Positions 19,677-29,000 are shown, counted from the first letter of the stretch. The stretch is DNA of 64,000 bases from Burkholderiaceae bacterium (GCA_017983955.1 JAGOAJ010000003.1:62001-126000); one strand, 5' to 3'. Numbers and translations are program-made. The notes: generated by a model not told the origin, from the sequence alone.

Positions 19677-20606
19677 ATGTCACAACTCAATTTTCAATGC
19701 ACGTTTGGGATTCGGAAACACCGGAGCACGTATACCGCTGTCAAGGCGGCGGATGGGCCGGTGAAATTCACGGTAGCTGGCCCCGATGGGAGCACCGCCA
19801 CCGTGACCCTAGACCCTTACCTGCAATCGGCGCAGGTGCAGCTTGTCGGCATGTTGGTGAGCGCCGAGCTCTGCGCCTGGTTGCCGTCCGCCGACCAACT
19901 CTATGCCAATGCCTACCCTACCGATGTCGCTGCCGAGATCGACTGCGTGCTGTCGGCACTCGATGGCGCCGCGCGGACCGTTGTGGAGACGCTCAAGTAT
20001 TACCTGGGTAAGACGAGTATTCAGGATGACGTGATTGGGGACGGGACACGTAACGCGTTGTCATGGGCAGTCGATGAAACAGCATATCGCCCGTTTCCTC
20101 CGCTCATAACGGCTAGCATGACGATGTCATCCGAGACGCATTTATCCGATGCGGTTCGCACCGCGCTTCAGCAGAGTCTCGATCTTGGGTATCGACCCTT
20201 TCTGGGAATGCGACACCTCTACCGGGCCATTCAAGAAACGGTGCCGCGCTTCAAATGGATCGACGCCACGATTGCCGCGGAGCTCTCTGTGAAGGAAGCA
20301 CTGCTGCGCGCCAAACCGGAACTTAAAACGCTGTTGGTGAACGTGCCTTCGCCGCCTATCAGCAAGCTTTACGGTGAGGTGCTGGAAGCCTACCTGGGGA
20401 AGCCTTCTCCCTATCGGAAGGCACTGATTGCCGGGGCTGAACGACGCAACAAGCTCATCCATCGGTCCGAAGAGACACCTGTCACACCGGCGGAAGCCGC
20501 CGAATACGTTCAGACAGTGATGAAGGCCATACACCACCTCTATGAACTGCTGTATCCCGAATGGCCAGGTAACGAGGCGCTGCGCCAGATCGAGCATTAC
20601 GGATAG
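19677..20606 (+). CDS. HEPN-motif accessory protein of the nuclease-helicase operon
   Basis: This 309-residue protein starts three bases after the helicase stop, so it belongs to the same transcript. The N-terminal part looks like a small beta domain (VKFTVAGPDGSTATVTLDPYLQ). The C-terminal part is helical and contains AERRNKLIHRSE, with R257-N-K-L-I-H262, an Rx4H motif as in HEPN ribonucleases, followed by a helix typical of HEPN folds (AAEYVQTVMKAIHHLYELL). Canonical Hachiman has only two genes, so this third member is a possible extra effector or sensor. The assignment rests on one short motif and the predicted helices. The next sequence is a rearrangement junction, so the operon ends here. 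Confidence 0.6.
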   Translation: MSQLNFQCTFGIRKHRSTYTAVKAADGPVKFTVAGPDGSTATVTLDPYLQSAQVQLVGMLVSAELCAWLPSADQLYANAYPTDVAAEIDCVLSALDGAARTVVETLKYYLGKTSIQDDVIGDGTRNALSWAVDETAYRPFPPLITASMTMSSETHLSDAVRTALQQSLDLGYRPFLGMRHLYRAIQETVPRFKWIDATIAAELSVKEALLRAKPELKTLLVNVPSPPISKLYGEVLEAYLGKPSPYRKALIAGAERRNKLIHRSEETPVTPAEAAEYVQTVMKAIHHLYELLYPEWPGNEALRQIEHYG

Positions 20607-20846
20607 TCAGGCTCTGCTCCGAAACTCCTCCTCGGTCATGCCAATGTCGTTTTCCCGCTCGCCGTCCAGGTCCCATTGTCGAGTAACGATTGTCCGGAAT
20701 GCCTCGCGCAACGCCTGGTTCGCCGGATCTCGCAGACTACGCACGTAGTTCTCGAAATGTTCCTGCGTGGCGCGGTACATGCGCAGCGGGTTGACCGTGA
20801 TAGACGAGACTTCAGCATCGGTATCGAGCGAGCCATCTGCCGTTTT
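20607..20846 (-). pseudogene. C-terminal fragment of an unidentified protein
   Basis: On the minus strand a protein-like stretch of about 80 codons runs from about 20846 to the stop at 20607-20609, containing LDTDAEVSSITVNPLRMY, HFENYVRSLRDPANQALREA and GMTEEEFRSRA. It has no start codon: a TAG lies just upstream, at the point where the plus-strand trbG remnant begins. It is therefore the cut 3' end of a gene joined head to head with the trbG fragment. Its stop is directly adjacent to the stop of the HEPN-motif gene. I do not recognise the family. Confidence 0.5.
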
Positions 20847-20988
20847 CGGCCAACTGGTGAACTACCGGTTCCGTTCGCCGTACTACATTGTGGATCGGCT
20901 CTTCGGCGCGGCCGAACTGCGCCTGGGGGGTGATCGGGGCGATGCGGTGCGTATCGAGCGTACCGATGGCGTGACACGGAGGAACTGA
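20833..20988 (+). pseudogene. trbG: trbG 3' fragment (conjugative transfer, VirB9-like)
   Basis: The last 50 or so codons match the C-terminal end of TrbG, the outer-membrane-side VirB9-type component of the mating-pair channel. The segment GQLVNYRFRSPYYIVDRLF followed by GAAELRLGGDRGDAVRIERTD is typical. The other 250-280 residues and every earlier trb gene are gone. The break lies near 20833-20846, where a minus-strand fragment begins. The stop is two bases before trbI, as in intact Tn4371-type operons, so this end of the operon is in its original arrangement. Confidence 0.8.
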
Positions 20989-20990
20989 GC

Positions 20991-22289
20991 ATGAGCCAGG
21001 AAAACACGTCTGATCAAGCCGCGCCACAGGCGCCAGACAAGGTAGCGCCTGAAACCGTGGCGTTACGCGCCCAGCCTCGGCCGGTCACGCGGTTGAACCG
21101 CCGAACGCTGGCGATGCTGGTGGGCGGCCTGTCGGTCGCCGTGTTGGGTGCCACGATCTGGTCGCTGCAACCGTACCGGCGCGGCGCAGGCCAGCAGACC
21201 GAGCTTTACAACGTAGACCGGGTATCGAAGTCGGAAGGGCTCGACCAGCTTCCAGCAGACTATTCCATGCTGCGACAACCGGACTTGCCGCCGGAGGTGC
21301 CCGAGCTTGGGCCGCCGCTACCGGGGGACTTGGGGCCGGCCATCGTGAATGCGCAGCAACCGGCGGTGGCCACCTATGCGCCGCCGGGTGTGGATGCGCA
21401 GGCCGCCGAACGGGAGGCACGGCGCAAGGAAGTCGAAGCGGCGGCCGCGTCGTCGGTGTTCTTTAGCACGGGTCAGGGCCAGTCTGGTCAACACTCGGCG
21501 ACGGTCGCGCAGGCAACCCCTGTTGCGCCTGGCATGGATAACACCTTGGCCGCCTTTGACCCGCTGGGCGCTGGCCCGGCCTCGATGGCGCCGCAGCCCT
21601 CTGACCCCACCGCCGTGCAAAACCGGCAAGACCAGAAAGAAGCCTTCCTGCAAAACGGTTCTACGCAAACCCGTAATTCCAGCAAGTTGCAATTGCCCAC
21701 CTCGCCGTATCAGGTCATGGCCGGTACGGTCATCGCCGCCGCGCTGGTTACCGGCATCAAGTCTGACCTACCGGGCGACGTAATCGGCACCGTCACCGAG
21801 CCGGTCTACGACTCCGCGACCGGCAAGCACCTGCTGATTCCACAAGGCTCGCGCATCCTGGGCCGCTACAACAGCCAAGTGAGTTATGGGCAAAGTCGGG
21901 TGCAGGTGGTGTGGAACCGCATCATCCTGCCCGATACCTCATCGCTCACGCTGGACAACCTGGCCGGTACCGACCCAGCCGGCTATGCCGGCCTGGAAGA
22001 TGGCGTGGACTGGCATTGGGATCGCATCGTGGGCGGGGCGGTGCTGACAACGCTGCTGGGCGTCGGCGCCGAGCTGGCCGCGCCCGAGAACCGCCAGGAC
22101 GGCGACCGCATCATCATCGCCGGACGCGACAGCGCGCAGGACAGCATCAATCAAGTCGGCCAGGAAATGACGCGCCGCAACCTCAACATCCAGCCCACTC
22201 TGACCAGCCGACCCGGCCTGCCAGTGCGGATTATTGTTAATAAAGATCTAGTGCTGCGGATTTACCAGCCATTGTTTTTCAACAATTAA
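20991..22289 (+). CDS. trbI: TrbI, VirB10-like conjugative transfer protein
   Basis: This 432-residue inner-membrane protein spans the periplasm and links the two membranes in the type IV secretion channel. One membrane helix lies near residues 38-58 (LAMLVGGLSVAVLGATIW). A proline-rich linker follows (PDLPPEVPELGPPLPGD, about 97-113), then the conserved VirB10 C-terminal domain (YQVMAGTVIAAALVTGI; GSRILGRYNSQVSYGQSRVQ; GLPVRIIVNKDLVLRIY). Length and features are those of Tn4371-family ICEs. GGAGG precedes the ATG. It is intact, but the rest of the channel is missing, so it cannot work alone. It may be retained by chance or serve a co-resident element. Confidence 0.93.
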   Translation: MSQENTSDQAAPQAPDKVAPETVALRAQPRPVTRLNRRTLAMLVGGLSVAVLGATIWSLQPYRRGAGQQTELYNVDRVSKSEGLDQLPADYSMLRQPDLPPEVPELGPPLPGDLGPAIVNAQQPAVATYAPPGVDAQAAEREARRKEVEAAAASSVFFSTGQGQSGQHSATVAQATPVAPGMDNTLAAFDPLGAGPASMAPQPSDPTAVQNRQDQKEAFLQNGSTQTRNSSKLQLPTSPYQVMAGTVIAAALVTGIKSDLPGDVIGTVTEPVYDSATGKHLLIPQGSRILGRYNSQVSYGQSRVQVVWNRIILPDTSSLTLDNLAGTDPAGYAGLEDGVDWHWDRIVGGAVLTTLLGVGAELAAPENRQDGDRIIIAGRDSAQDSINQVGQEMTRRNLNIQPTLTSRPGLPVRIIVNKDLVLRIYQPLFFNN

Positions 22290-22300
22290 GGAGCACCATA

Positions 22301-22516
22301 ATGAATACAGTCAGAAAGCTACGGCTCGGCCCACTGCCGTCCAGCAGTAGTGTCAAACTGACTTTTACTTGCCCGGCGACTCTGAAGGCGGAGCTGGAGC
22401 GCTACGCCGCGCAGCATGGGCAGACGTATGGGGAAGCGGTCGATGCCGTGACGCTGATTCCCCATATGCTGGAGGCGTTCATGGCGGGGGATCGGGGGTT
22501 TAAAAAAAAGATGTGA
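22301..22516 (+). CDS. DUF2274 protein, last gene of Tn4371-type trb operons (copy 1)
   Basis: This 71-residue protein (start MNTVRKLRLGPLP; core KAELERYAAQHGQTYGEAVD; end LEAFMAGDRGFKK) regularly follows trbI in Tn4371-like ICEs. It resembles a ribbon-helix-helix fold, but its function is unknown. It follows trbI by 11 bp with AAGGAG before its ATG. This is the only complete copy here; two 3' copies occur at 25500-25691 and 31898-31980. Cargo begins directly after each copy, which marks the 3' end of this gene as a recurrent boundary. Confidence 0.88.
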   Translation: MNTVRKLRLGPLPSSSSVKLTFTCPATLKAELERYAAQHGQTYGEAVDAVTLIPHMLEAFMAGDRGFKKKM

Positions 22517-22567
22517 GTGGCAGAAAGTTACATAATTAAGAATTAGCTCTAGAATTACAGCTATCGG

Positions 22568-23401
22568 TTGAATCCGCAGTCAATAGCCGACACATATAGA
22601 AGGTTGATCTCCTCATACCGAACGCTGATGCGGCCTGGAAAAAGAGCAATGCAACAAGTAAATCCAATCGAATTCAGCTCCGATGAACAGAAATTGGTTC
22701 GAAAGAGCCGGCTTCAAGCATTCTCGGAAGACTACATTCATAAGTGTGTCGAAATGCGGCGAAATGCGGCGACAACGCGGTGCTACCGGAGCATAACGGT
22801 GTCTAGGCTCTTGGCCAACAGCCAGATGCAGGTCAACCACAGCAATGGGAAGCCTGCACCAGAAATTTATATGGGCTATATGAAAGATAAAAATTTGCCT
22901 CATCGCGATAAGGATGCGGTTCTGACGCTTTATGCCCACTATTTCTTGGCAGGCGATCTGATGCTTAAGAACTATAAGAAATTGAATGAGAAATGGAAGG
23001 TGCGCGGTCGATTGAGTCAAAATGACCGTGTGCAGCTATCGATCTACTTTTGCACTTGGCTCGGTTTCCTTGCTGTGACCGCTGAGGGATTCAAGGAGCT
23101 GGGGGTTCGTAAGTTGCTGCAGGATGATCGTCCTCCCGAGTTTGTCGAATTGATTCCGGTAGCTAACGATCTGGGAAAAATCCTGAAGAAGCACGACGAC
23201 GCGTTAAGGAAATTCCGGAATAATGTTTTCCACCTGCGGAAGAGCACCGAAGAGGTTGAGCGGTTCTTTAGGGAACGGCCAGATCGACTGGGGTGGGCAG
23301 AGGAACTACAGGACTCATTCGCCGCATTCTTTTCTGGTTACCGCGTGCTCTGTCAAGTGCACTACGTAGTCCAGAATCGCACGCAAGAGGTCTTCAGGTA
23401 G
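22568..23401 (+). CDS. Hypothetical protein with an HEPN-like RNxxxH motif
   Basis: This is a helical, basic protein of up to 277 residues. Near its C terminus it has KFRNNVFHLRKSTEEVERFF. Counted from the TTG start, R217-N-N-V-F-H222 is an RNxxxH motif placed in a helix, as in HEPN RNase-like proteins. The start is uncertain: TTG 22568 gives the longest frame, ATG 22628 and ATG 22649 are in frame, and none has a convincing ribosome site. It follows DUF2274 copy 1 by 51 bp and precedes a GIY-YIG nuclease gene by 163 bp. I do not recognise a named family. A toxin or abortive-infection role is a guess from the motif and context. Confidence 0.55.
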   Translation: MNPQSIADTYRRLISSYRTLMRPGKRAMQQVNPIEFSSDEQKLVRKSRLQAFSEDYIHKCVEMRRNAATTRCYRSITVSRLLANSQMQVNHSNGKPAPEIYMGYMKDKNLPHRDKDAVLTLYAHYFLAGDLMLKNYKKLNEKWKVRGRLSQNDRVQLSIYFCTWLGFLAVTAEGFKELGVRKLLQDDRPPEFVELIPVANDLGKILKKHDDALRKFRNNVFHLRKSTEEVERFFRERPDRLGWAEELQDSFAAFFSGYRVLCQVHYVVQNRTQEVFR

Positions 23402-23564
23402 CCGACGATCCCATTGTGTGTGTGATGCAGGCTCGCCAAGTCAAGAGCAGATATCCAAATTTAGATATTGTAGAAGACCTGAACGCTTGGTCCATTGGAT
23501 GCGATGACATTGGCCGTGCAGTTAGGTTGTTCCCGCTGGTAAGATTCCTTATATTACTGACCGG

Positions 23565-24683
23565 ATGGGCTATACATGGCATGAACCAAGTTATCAGGGA
23601 CTCAAATTGGAGATAACAGAAGAGCTTTTAGCCGCTGGAGCCAGTAAGCGGGGCGGATTTTCTAAGCGACAAGTGGATCTGCTTGGGATAGCGTGGCCTC
23701 CGCAACGCGGTTGGAAAAAATCGATAATTGGCAACACAATTTCCGAGGAGGCAGCAGAGGAATTCGTGGGCCTCTCTGATCAGCATCTTGCGGACAGGGC
23801 AGCAAAAGAGGGGCAGGCACTGAACTGGTTTGGCGCACTTGAACCCATCGCTATCTATCTATACGTTTTAGCCCTGACAGGTGATTATTTTTATGTCGGC
23901 CTTACGCATAATGTTGATCAACGCATAAAGCAGCATTTTTCTGGAAAAGGGGCGGAGTGGACCAAATTGCATCCGCCAATTCGGGTCTTACACACTATCT
24001 GCACCGGCACTAAAGATGCACGCAAAGCCGAGCAAATGGAGAACGAGGCCACTATCGCGCTGATGCTTGACTTCGGAATTGCGAGAGTACGTGGAGGTCA
24101 TTTTTGCAATATTGAGCAGGAGTTGGTGGAAGGTGAATTACGAAAGCGAGGCTTATGGGAGCGGATTAAGCAAGTGGCGCTTGATCGCCATGCCTTTGAA
24201 ACTCAAGACAGCTGGAGCACCGCAATAGAGCGTTTTCTTGTTACTGCACTACGTTACTACGAGGCAGATGCCCCTGTAGATCAACATGATGTAGTCTTTG
24301 CCGCCTGTTATAGCCTTACGCGTTATCGCTATTGGCATGAGGATTTTATGCCTGGCTTGAGCTGGCAATTCTGGGGCAAAAAGGGTATTTTGCCTGTATT
24401 GCTATCATTCAAATTTGGGCGTCCTGTGGCTAGCCGACTATCTTCGTCGTACGAAGTTCTAGCTGCGGCTTTGTGTCGTGGTCGCAACGGTAAACACCCA
24501 TTGCGGCGTATTTTCCTACTTGCTTGGCAAGCCTATCTCCCACCCACCACACATAATCAAGCCATCACTGTGGCGCGTTTTATGGACTATCTCGAAAGTG
24601 ACGACGAATATGATCGCCAATATGACGCGTTCATAACCATCCTTTTTCCAGAATTGAGGCATCTTTTTCGGCAACACTGCTAA
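23565..24683 (+). CDS. GIY-YIG nuclease-domain protein
   Basis: This 372-residue protein has a GIY-YIG endonuclease domain in its first half: IYLYVLALTGDYFYVGLTHN (about residues 97-116) gives the paired Tyr and the V-G of the second strand, and R120 in QRIKQH is the conserved arginine. The N-terminal 80 residues (YTWHEPSYQGLKLEITEELL; GIAWPPQRGWKKSIIG) form a module that I recall preceding GIY-YIG domains in other accessory proteins. The C-terminal 200 residues are helical and of unknown function. GIY-YIG enzymes cut DNA in repair, restriction and homing. Here the setting (beside an HEPN-motif gene, inside an island) suggests defence. The start ATG has no strong site. Confidence 0.75.
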   Translation: MGYTWHEPSYQGLKLEITEELLAAGASKRGGFSKRQVDLLGIAWPPQRGWKKSIIGNTISEEAAEEFVGLSDQHLADRAAKEGQALNWFGALEPIAIYLYVLALTGDYFYVGLTHNVDQRIKQHFSGKGAEWTKLHPPIRVLHTICTGTKDARKAEQMENEATIALMLDFGIARVRGGHFCNIEQELVEGELRKRGLWERIKQVALDRHAFETQDSWSTAIERFLVTALRYYEADAPVDQHDVVFAACYSLTRYRYWHEDFMPGLSWQFWGKKGILPVLLSFKFGRPVASRLSSSYEVLAAALCRGRNGKHPLRRIFLLAWQAYLPPTTHNQAITVARFMDYLESDDEYDRQYDAFITILFPELRHLFRQHC

Positions 24684-24743
24684 GGAAGTGATCCTGCATG
24701 GCCGTCAAGAAGAGTCTGACCGCACCATAAGTTCTCGCTTACT

Positions 24744-24779
24744 TCGCTGGACTATGCTGTGCTGTGCTCCAGCGAGTTT
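24744..24779 (+). terminator. Possible terminator after the GIY-YIG gene
   Basis: The eight-base stem tcgctgga (24744-24751) pairs with tccagcga (24768-24775), with a 16-base loop, followed by gtttt. It is a weak intrinsic terminator 60 bp after the GIY-YIG stop. Confidence 0.45.
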
Positions 24780-24837
24780 TGCTTCACGACGTTGTCATGC
24801 ATCCTATAGGTAATACCGGAGACCTTTGGGAGTTGTC

Positions 24838-25146
24838 ATGTCACAGTCAGTTGTTGCCGAAACGTGTGGTCAGCCCGAGCCCGCTTTTTACCGTATGGCG
24901 GACGTATTGCGGATTACGGCCTTGAGTCGTTCAAGTCTTTATCGCCGTATTGCATCAGGAGATTTTCCTGTTCCGGTATCACTCGGTGGACGAGCTAAAG
25001 GATGGCGACGAGCGGCGCTATTGGAATGGATCGAAGATCCGGTTCGGCTTGTTCCTGCTGTGCCCGACGAGCGTCCAGCGGATCAATGCCTTGGGCTCGA
25101 AGGGCGTTTGCATCTCGGGCAAGATCGCGTGCGATTGCCAGAGTGA
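24838..25146 (+). pseudogene. AlpA-type regulator fused to foreign sequence
   Basis: The first 65 or so residues are a good AlpA helix-turn-helix (FYRMADVLRITALSRSSLYR, ASGDFPVPVSLGGRAKGW, ALLEWIEDPVR). Beyond about 25040 the frame runs antisense through an integrase fragment encoded on the other strand, giving a meaningless tail to 25146. AlpA proteins are normally 65-75 residues, so the functional part may be nearly whole and only the stop lost. GGAG lies five bases before ATG 24838. The gene belongs to a second P4-like element whose integrase fragment is joined to it tail to tail. Confidence 0.65.
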
Positions 25147-25321
25147 CGATGGGGTAGGAGCCTAAGCCCATCTTCAGTTGTTTCTTGCCGGACTTGTAGC
25201 GATAGAGCCAACTCTTGCTGGCTGTGCGTACGCGCAGGTAGAGGCCGTCGCCGTCGGCAACTAAGTATTCTTTGTTGCGTGGCGCGGTCGTGCGGATTTT
25301 CAGATCAGTCAGGAATCCCAT
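25040..25321 (-). pseudogene. Integrase fragment, N-terminal DUF4102 domain only
   Basis: Starting at ATG 25321 after a GGGGGACTCCA leader, about 90 codons match the arm-binding domain of P4-type integrases: DGDGLYLRVRTASKSWLYRY, KKQLKMGLGSYPIVTLAIAR and ANALRAQGIDPLDARRAQQ. The sequence then stops at the junction with the AlpA gene near 25040; the core-binding and catalytic domains are absent. It is clearly different from the intact integrase at 8884 (which reads IGRYGPAGISLALAR here), so it marks a separate insertion event, not a duplication. Confidence 0.8.
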
Positions 25322-25499
25322 TGGAGTCCCCCCAAGAAAAAATTGAAAGTACAACCAGTCTAGGGGACACCCTGGGGGACGCGCAACGTTGGGATTTGGT
25401 GGAACTTGATGGAATCTCATGGGTTAGGTTTCTAGCCTAAATCAATGATTTTATTTAGAATTTTGTGCGAATTGGACTTGTTTGGAACAAGCGATTGGT

Positions 25500-25691
25500 G
25501 CCCTGCCCAAGACTGAAACCGTCAAGCTGACTTTCGCATGCCCAGCCAGCCTGAAAGCGGAGCTGGAGCGCTACGCCGCGCAGCATGCGCAAACGTATAG
25601 GGAAACCGTTGATGCCGTGATGCTGATTCCGCATATGCTGGAAGCGTTCATGGTAGGGGATCGGGGGTTTAAAAGGGCGAGCGACAAATAG
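25500..25691 (+). pseudogene. DUF2274 gene, copy 2, 5' truncated
   Basis: From about 25500 the sequence is closely similar to copy 1 (ALPKTETVKLTFACPASLK; AELERYAAQHAQTYRETVD; LEAFMVGDRGFKRASDK), but the N-terminal MNTVRKLRLGP is missing. A TTG at 25482 is the only in-frame start, so it is probably not expressed. The bases after the stop (agttacaaaat) resemble those after copy 1 (agttacataat), so the homology continues slightly beyond the gene. It is not preceded by trbI, so only the operon's last piece was brought in. Confidence 0.75.
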
Positions 25692-26031
25692 TTACAAAAT
25701 CTCAGTTGAAGCTTTACAATGACAGATGTCGGCCATGAACGGAAGTTCAGCAGGCGCAGTTCATTGCCGGCTCTGCAGCGTCTCCTGTCCTCTGAAAAAC
25801 GAGATTGCACTCGCGCTGGAATTTCACACCGGTCACCGGGTAGCTCAGCAGATAGATGGGAAAGCAGCCGGCTTGAAGGGCTGTCTTAGTGTCGACTTGA
25901 CACGTTGCAAGAGAATTACGTTTTTGCATAACCACTGCCAGTGGTCGCCTGGACTCCCACCGACGTTCCCCCATGTTCAATGGCGGCATGCTGATTAACC
26001 TTAGGAAAAGCTTTTACATTTAGGAAAACGA
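25692..26031. other. Intergenic region before the CHAT protein gene
   Basis: These 340 bp hold no convincing gene. A stretch near 25838-25865 (gggtagctcagcagatagat) looks like a tRNA D-arm by chance. Just before the CHAT gene is a taggaaaacga leader with an AGGA site. No clear -35/-10 pair was seen. Confidence 0.35.
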
Positions 26032-29000
26032 ATGATGGAAGGGGGGGATAAAGACGCGATCCTGACGCAAGGATTTAAACCGGGCGAACTGTTCAAACAT
26101 GGCTTCACGCTGGAGAGTATTGACCTCATTCAGGGCGGAACTTTCCGGGAGGTCATTGGGAAAATGGCCATCTTTTTAATGTGGGCTCGCCAAAGCCAGG
26201 AAGGAAAGCCCCTATTCTCTCGCGGCACGATCATCCTCCCGCCGGTAGGAGTGTCAAAGGTTGATGAAAATGCCGTTCACGAAGTACTCGCGGCTGGCCT
26301 TGAAGCACTGCGGGGATCTTCTCCTGATGACAGAGAACGAGCGTTTCTGAAAAAATATTTTCGGGTGATGCATTGCGTGACTCTTGAGGCCGCAGACCTT
26401 GCAGAGCTCGTTTTTCGCGAAAGTGACGGGTGCTTGGTCGCCGTCGCTGATGGAAGCAAGTACCGTGACGCATCGGTTTCATTGCCGGCTCCAGTGGGAC
26501 TGTCTGGCGTGCGGACGGCGGAAGACCAATGGGTACCCCATGTCGCAGGACTATGCGAGCGCTGCGTTGCTGCGGTTCGTCAGACAGGAAGCTACGCATT
26601 CATACATGTCGACGAAACGCCACCTCAGAACCCGGAACTGGAAGCCATGCTGGTGGCCATCGAGGACTGCTATCCAGTCTTTATCCGGGTGCAGGATGAC
26701 CCTGAAGAGGTTGTAATTCGTTGCGCGCCGCATTGGGTTTCTTTGGCCCTGGGAGGCAAGCTAGATGACGCAGTCAGCGAGATTCAAGCCTTAACGATCT
26801 CGGAATCCTCTCGACTACACCTGATGCTCCAGCTGATGTACCGAGTTGACCGGCATGACGAAGCGTTGGCGCTGCTGCAACAGCTCTGGCCACATCTGGA
26901 AAGCTTCGAGAAGGGCAAAGTTGTTCAAATCGCTAGAATTGCCTACAAGTGCGGTGATGATGTGGCCGCTCGACAGTTGCTGCCCCGAGACCCCATGGGC
27001 TGTGACGAAGAAATGTGGCTCGAAGAAGGGCTCGATCTCGCCACTGAACTTCAGGAGGACGAGCTCATTACACGCTACGACGCTCAGCTTGCTGCGCTCT
27101 TTCCGAACTCCGAGCGACTTCGCGAGAATCGCGACCGGCGGCTCTTGTTGAACTGCCGAGAAGTCTCGGTGCATCGCGGGCATGTCTTCACAACAGCCGG
27201 GTTCTCGGCGCGGCATCTGGAAATTCTGGACGCCGTGACGATGCCTGCCCCTCACTATGACGAACTCATCGAGAAGGCGACGAAATGGGACAAGGAATGG
27301 CTGGAGCTTGCAGCGATCTGCTGCGCCATGCACGCGCTGACGGTCGATAAGAACTTGGACGCTATTGAATCAGGGAGTCTCATCACTTCGTCACCGCTCT
27401 ACGGACGTCAAGCTACGCAAATTGTCTTGTCGGCCACGCGTGCCCTGATGCTTGAGGGAGGTGTGTCCCAAGAAGAACGAGAGTACTATCGCTACCCCCT
27501 GATGGCGGCCGTCAGGTTCCTCGCACAGCATCCGGAAGACAAAGACGTCCGCGCATCCTTCTCACGTCTGCTGTCCGTCGAAGCTTGCGGCGAACTTGGG
27601 CTTCCCGTGATTGCGGTCACCATGTTGGACCTCGCCAGCGTCGGCGTCTCGCTTGCGAAGGGTCCGAGCGAGACGCAGGCCGACTCGGTAAGCGGAGACG
27701 AGAAGACCGACGAAGATGCAACGGAGGCAGCGCTGATGCGTTGCATGGAGTGGATTGCTGAACGAGGCTATGGCGAGTTCGGCGTCACCGTCGTGCCCCG
27801 GGGGCTAGTCGGAACCTACGCCGATCGAGTCATCCGACTGATTTCTCAAATGATGTTGCACGCTGGGGGAATCGAAGGGCAGGATATGGAGTTGCAGACT
27901 ATGTCTCAACTGGTGCTCGTAGCAAGTGCTGTCAGACCCTACGCGACCACTGAGCGGGACGAAGACCTGCGCCTCTTGAGGTTGCTGGCTGGGCACTATA
28001 CGGTCGCCGGGCGTTTTCAGTACGCGAGAAATCTGGCGGAGCAAATACTGGCTATCGGGCAGGATACTGAAGTCCGGCGCCGTTTGGCATGGTTTGCATT
28101 CGCGGACGTGTACCAACGATGCAGGAACCCCATCGACGCGCTTGTCGGTCTGGCCTGCGCGTTCGCGACCGACACACCAGTCGAGAAGGCGGACCTTTGG
28201 CAAGAGGTCTACACCGTAATTCGAGTGCTTCGAGACCTTGGAATGACGGAGTTCGCAAGTAAGTTTTTGCCGGCGCTGAAGACGCTCATTGCAGACCTAG
28301 GCTATGACCCAGAGACGGACCCGCGCATCGTGTCAACAGAGCTGGGGCTACGTGTAGTAAAGATTTCCCGGTTGGATGCCCAAGGCGTCTCGACCCTCAT
28401 TGACGACATTGTCAAAGCATGCGGGCGGGCCAAGGACAAAAGCGATGTATTGCCCTTGGTGGTTCTGTTCGGTCAAGTCGTCAGGGCCGCAGATGAGCGT
28501 TCCATTGCAGTACCCATGGAGGCGCGCAGGCTCTTGGCGGTGCTAGTTGGACGTGTGGGCGCTCGCGAATCAGAGCTTGTGGAAACAACGTCCTCACTTG
28601 TCCCGACCACGTATCAGGTAGTCTCAATGTTCAACAGTGTTGAGCGTGCGATGTTCGGAGGAGATGCCGCTACCGATTTGGAGGTTGTTGGCATGGCTGC
28701 GCGAAGGTTGCTAATCGAGCCTGGGGATGCGGCCGAGACAGGCAAGGCAAGCACTCTTGCCGTTGAGCTTCTGGCAGATCAGACCATGAACTTGTTTGGC
28801 TCGCCGCCCGATCTCACCGAGGATTGGGCGTTGCAATATGCCCTGAGCCTGAACGATGAGGGGTTGGATGTTGCATTCATGGCTTTGAACAATGCTGGCG
28901 AGCTGTCGGTTACCCTTGTGTCCAAGGGGAAGGCAAAAGTCATCGAGCAACCCAAGCATGAAAAGTCTTTCCACCGGCGCATGCAGGCCTGGCTTGGGAA

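Noticed and set aside
20676-20933. Plus-strand frames of 73-85 codons over the trbG junction
   Set aside because: Only the last 50 or so codons of one frame are trbG; the remainder is antisense to the minus-strand fragment.
23402-23564. Short protein-like stretch (SRYPNLDIVEDLNAW) between the HEPN-motif and GIY-YIG genes
   Set aside because: It has no start and overlaps the end of the preceding gene in another frame; too short to call a gene, though it might be a relic.
25838-25920. tRNA-like stretch beginning gggtagctcagcagatagat
   Set aside because: It resembles a D-arm, but there is no acceptable anticodon stem-loop of seven bases, no TTCGANTC T-loop and no pairing acceptor stem.
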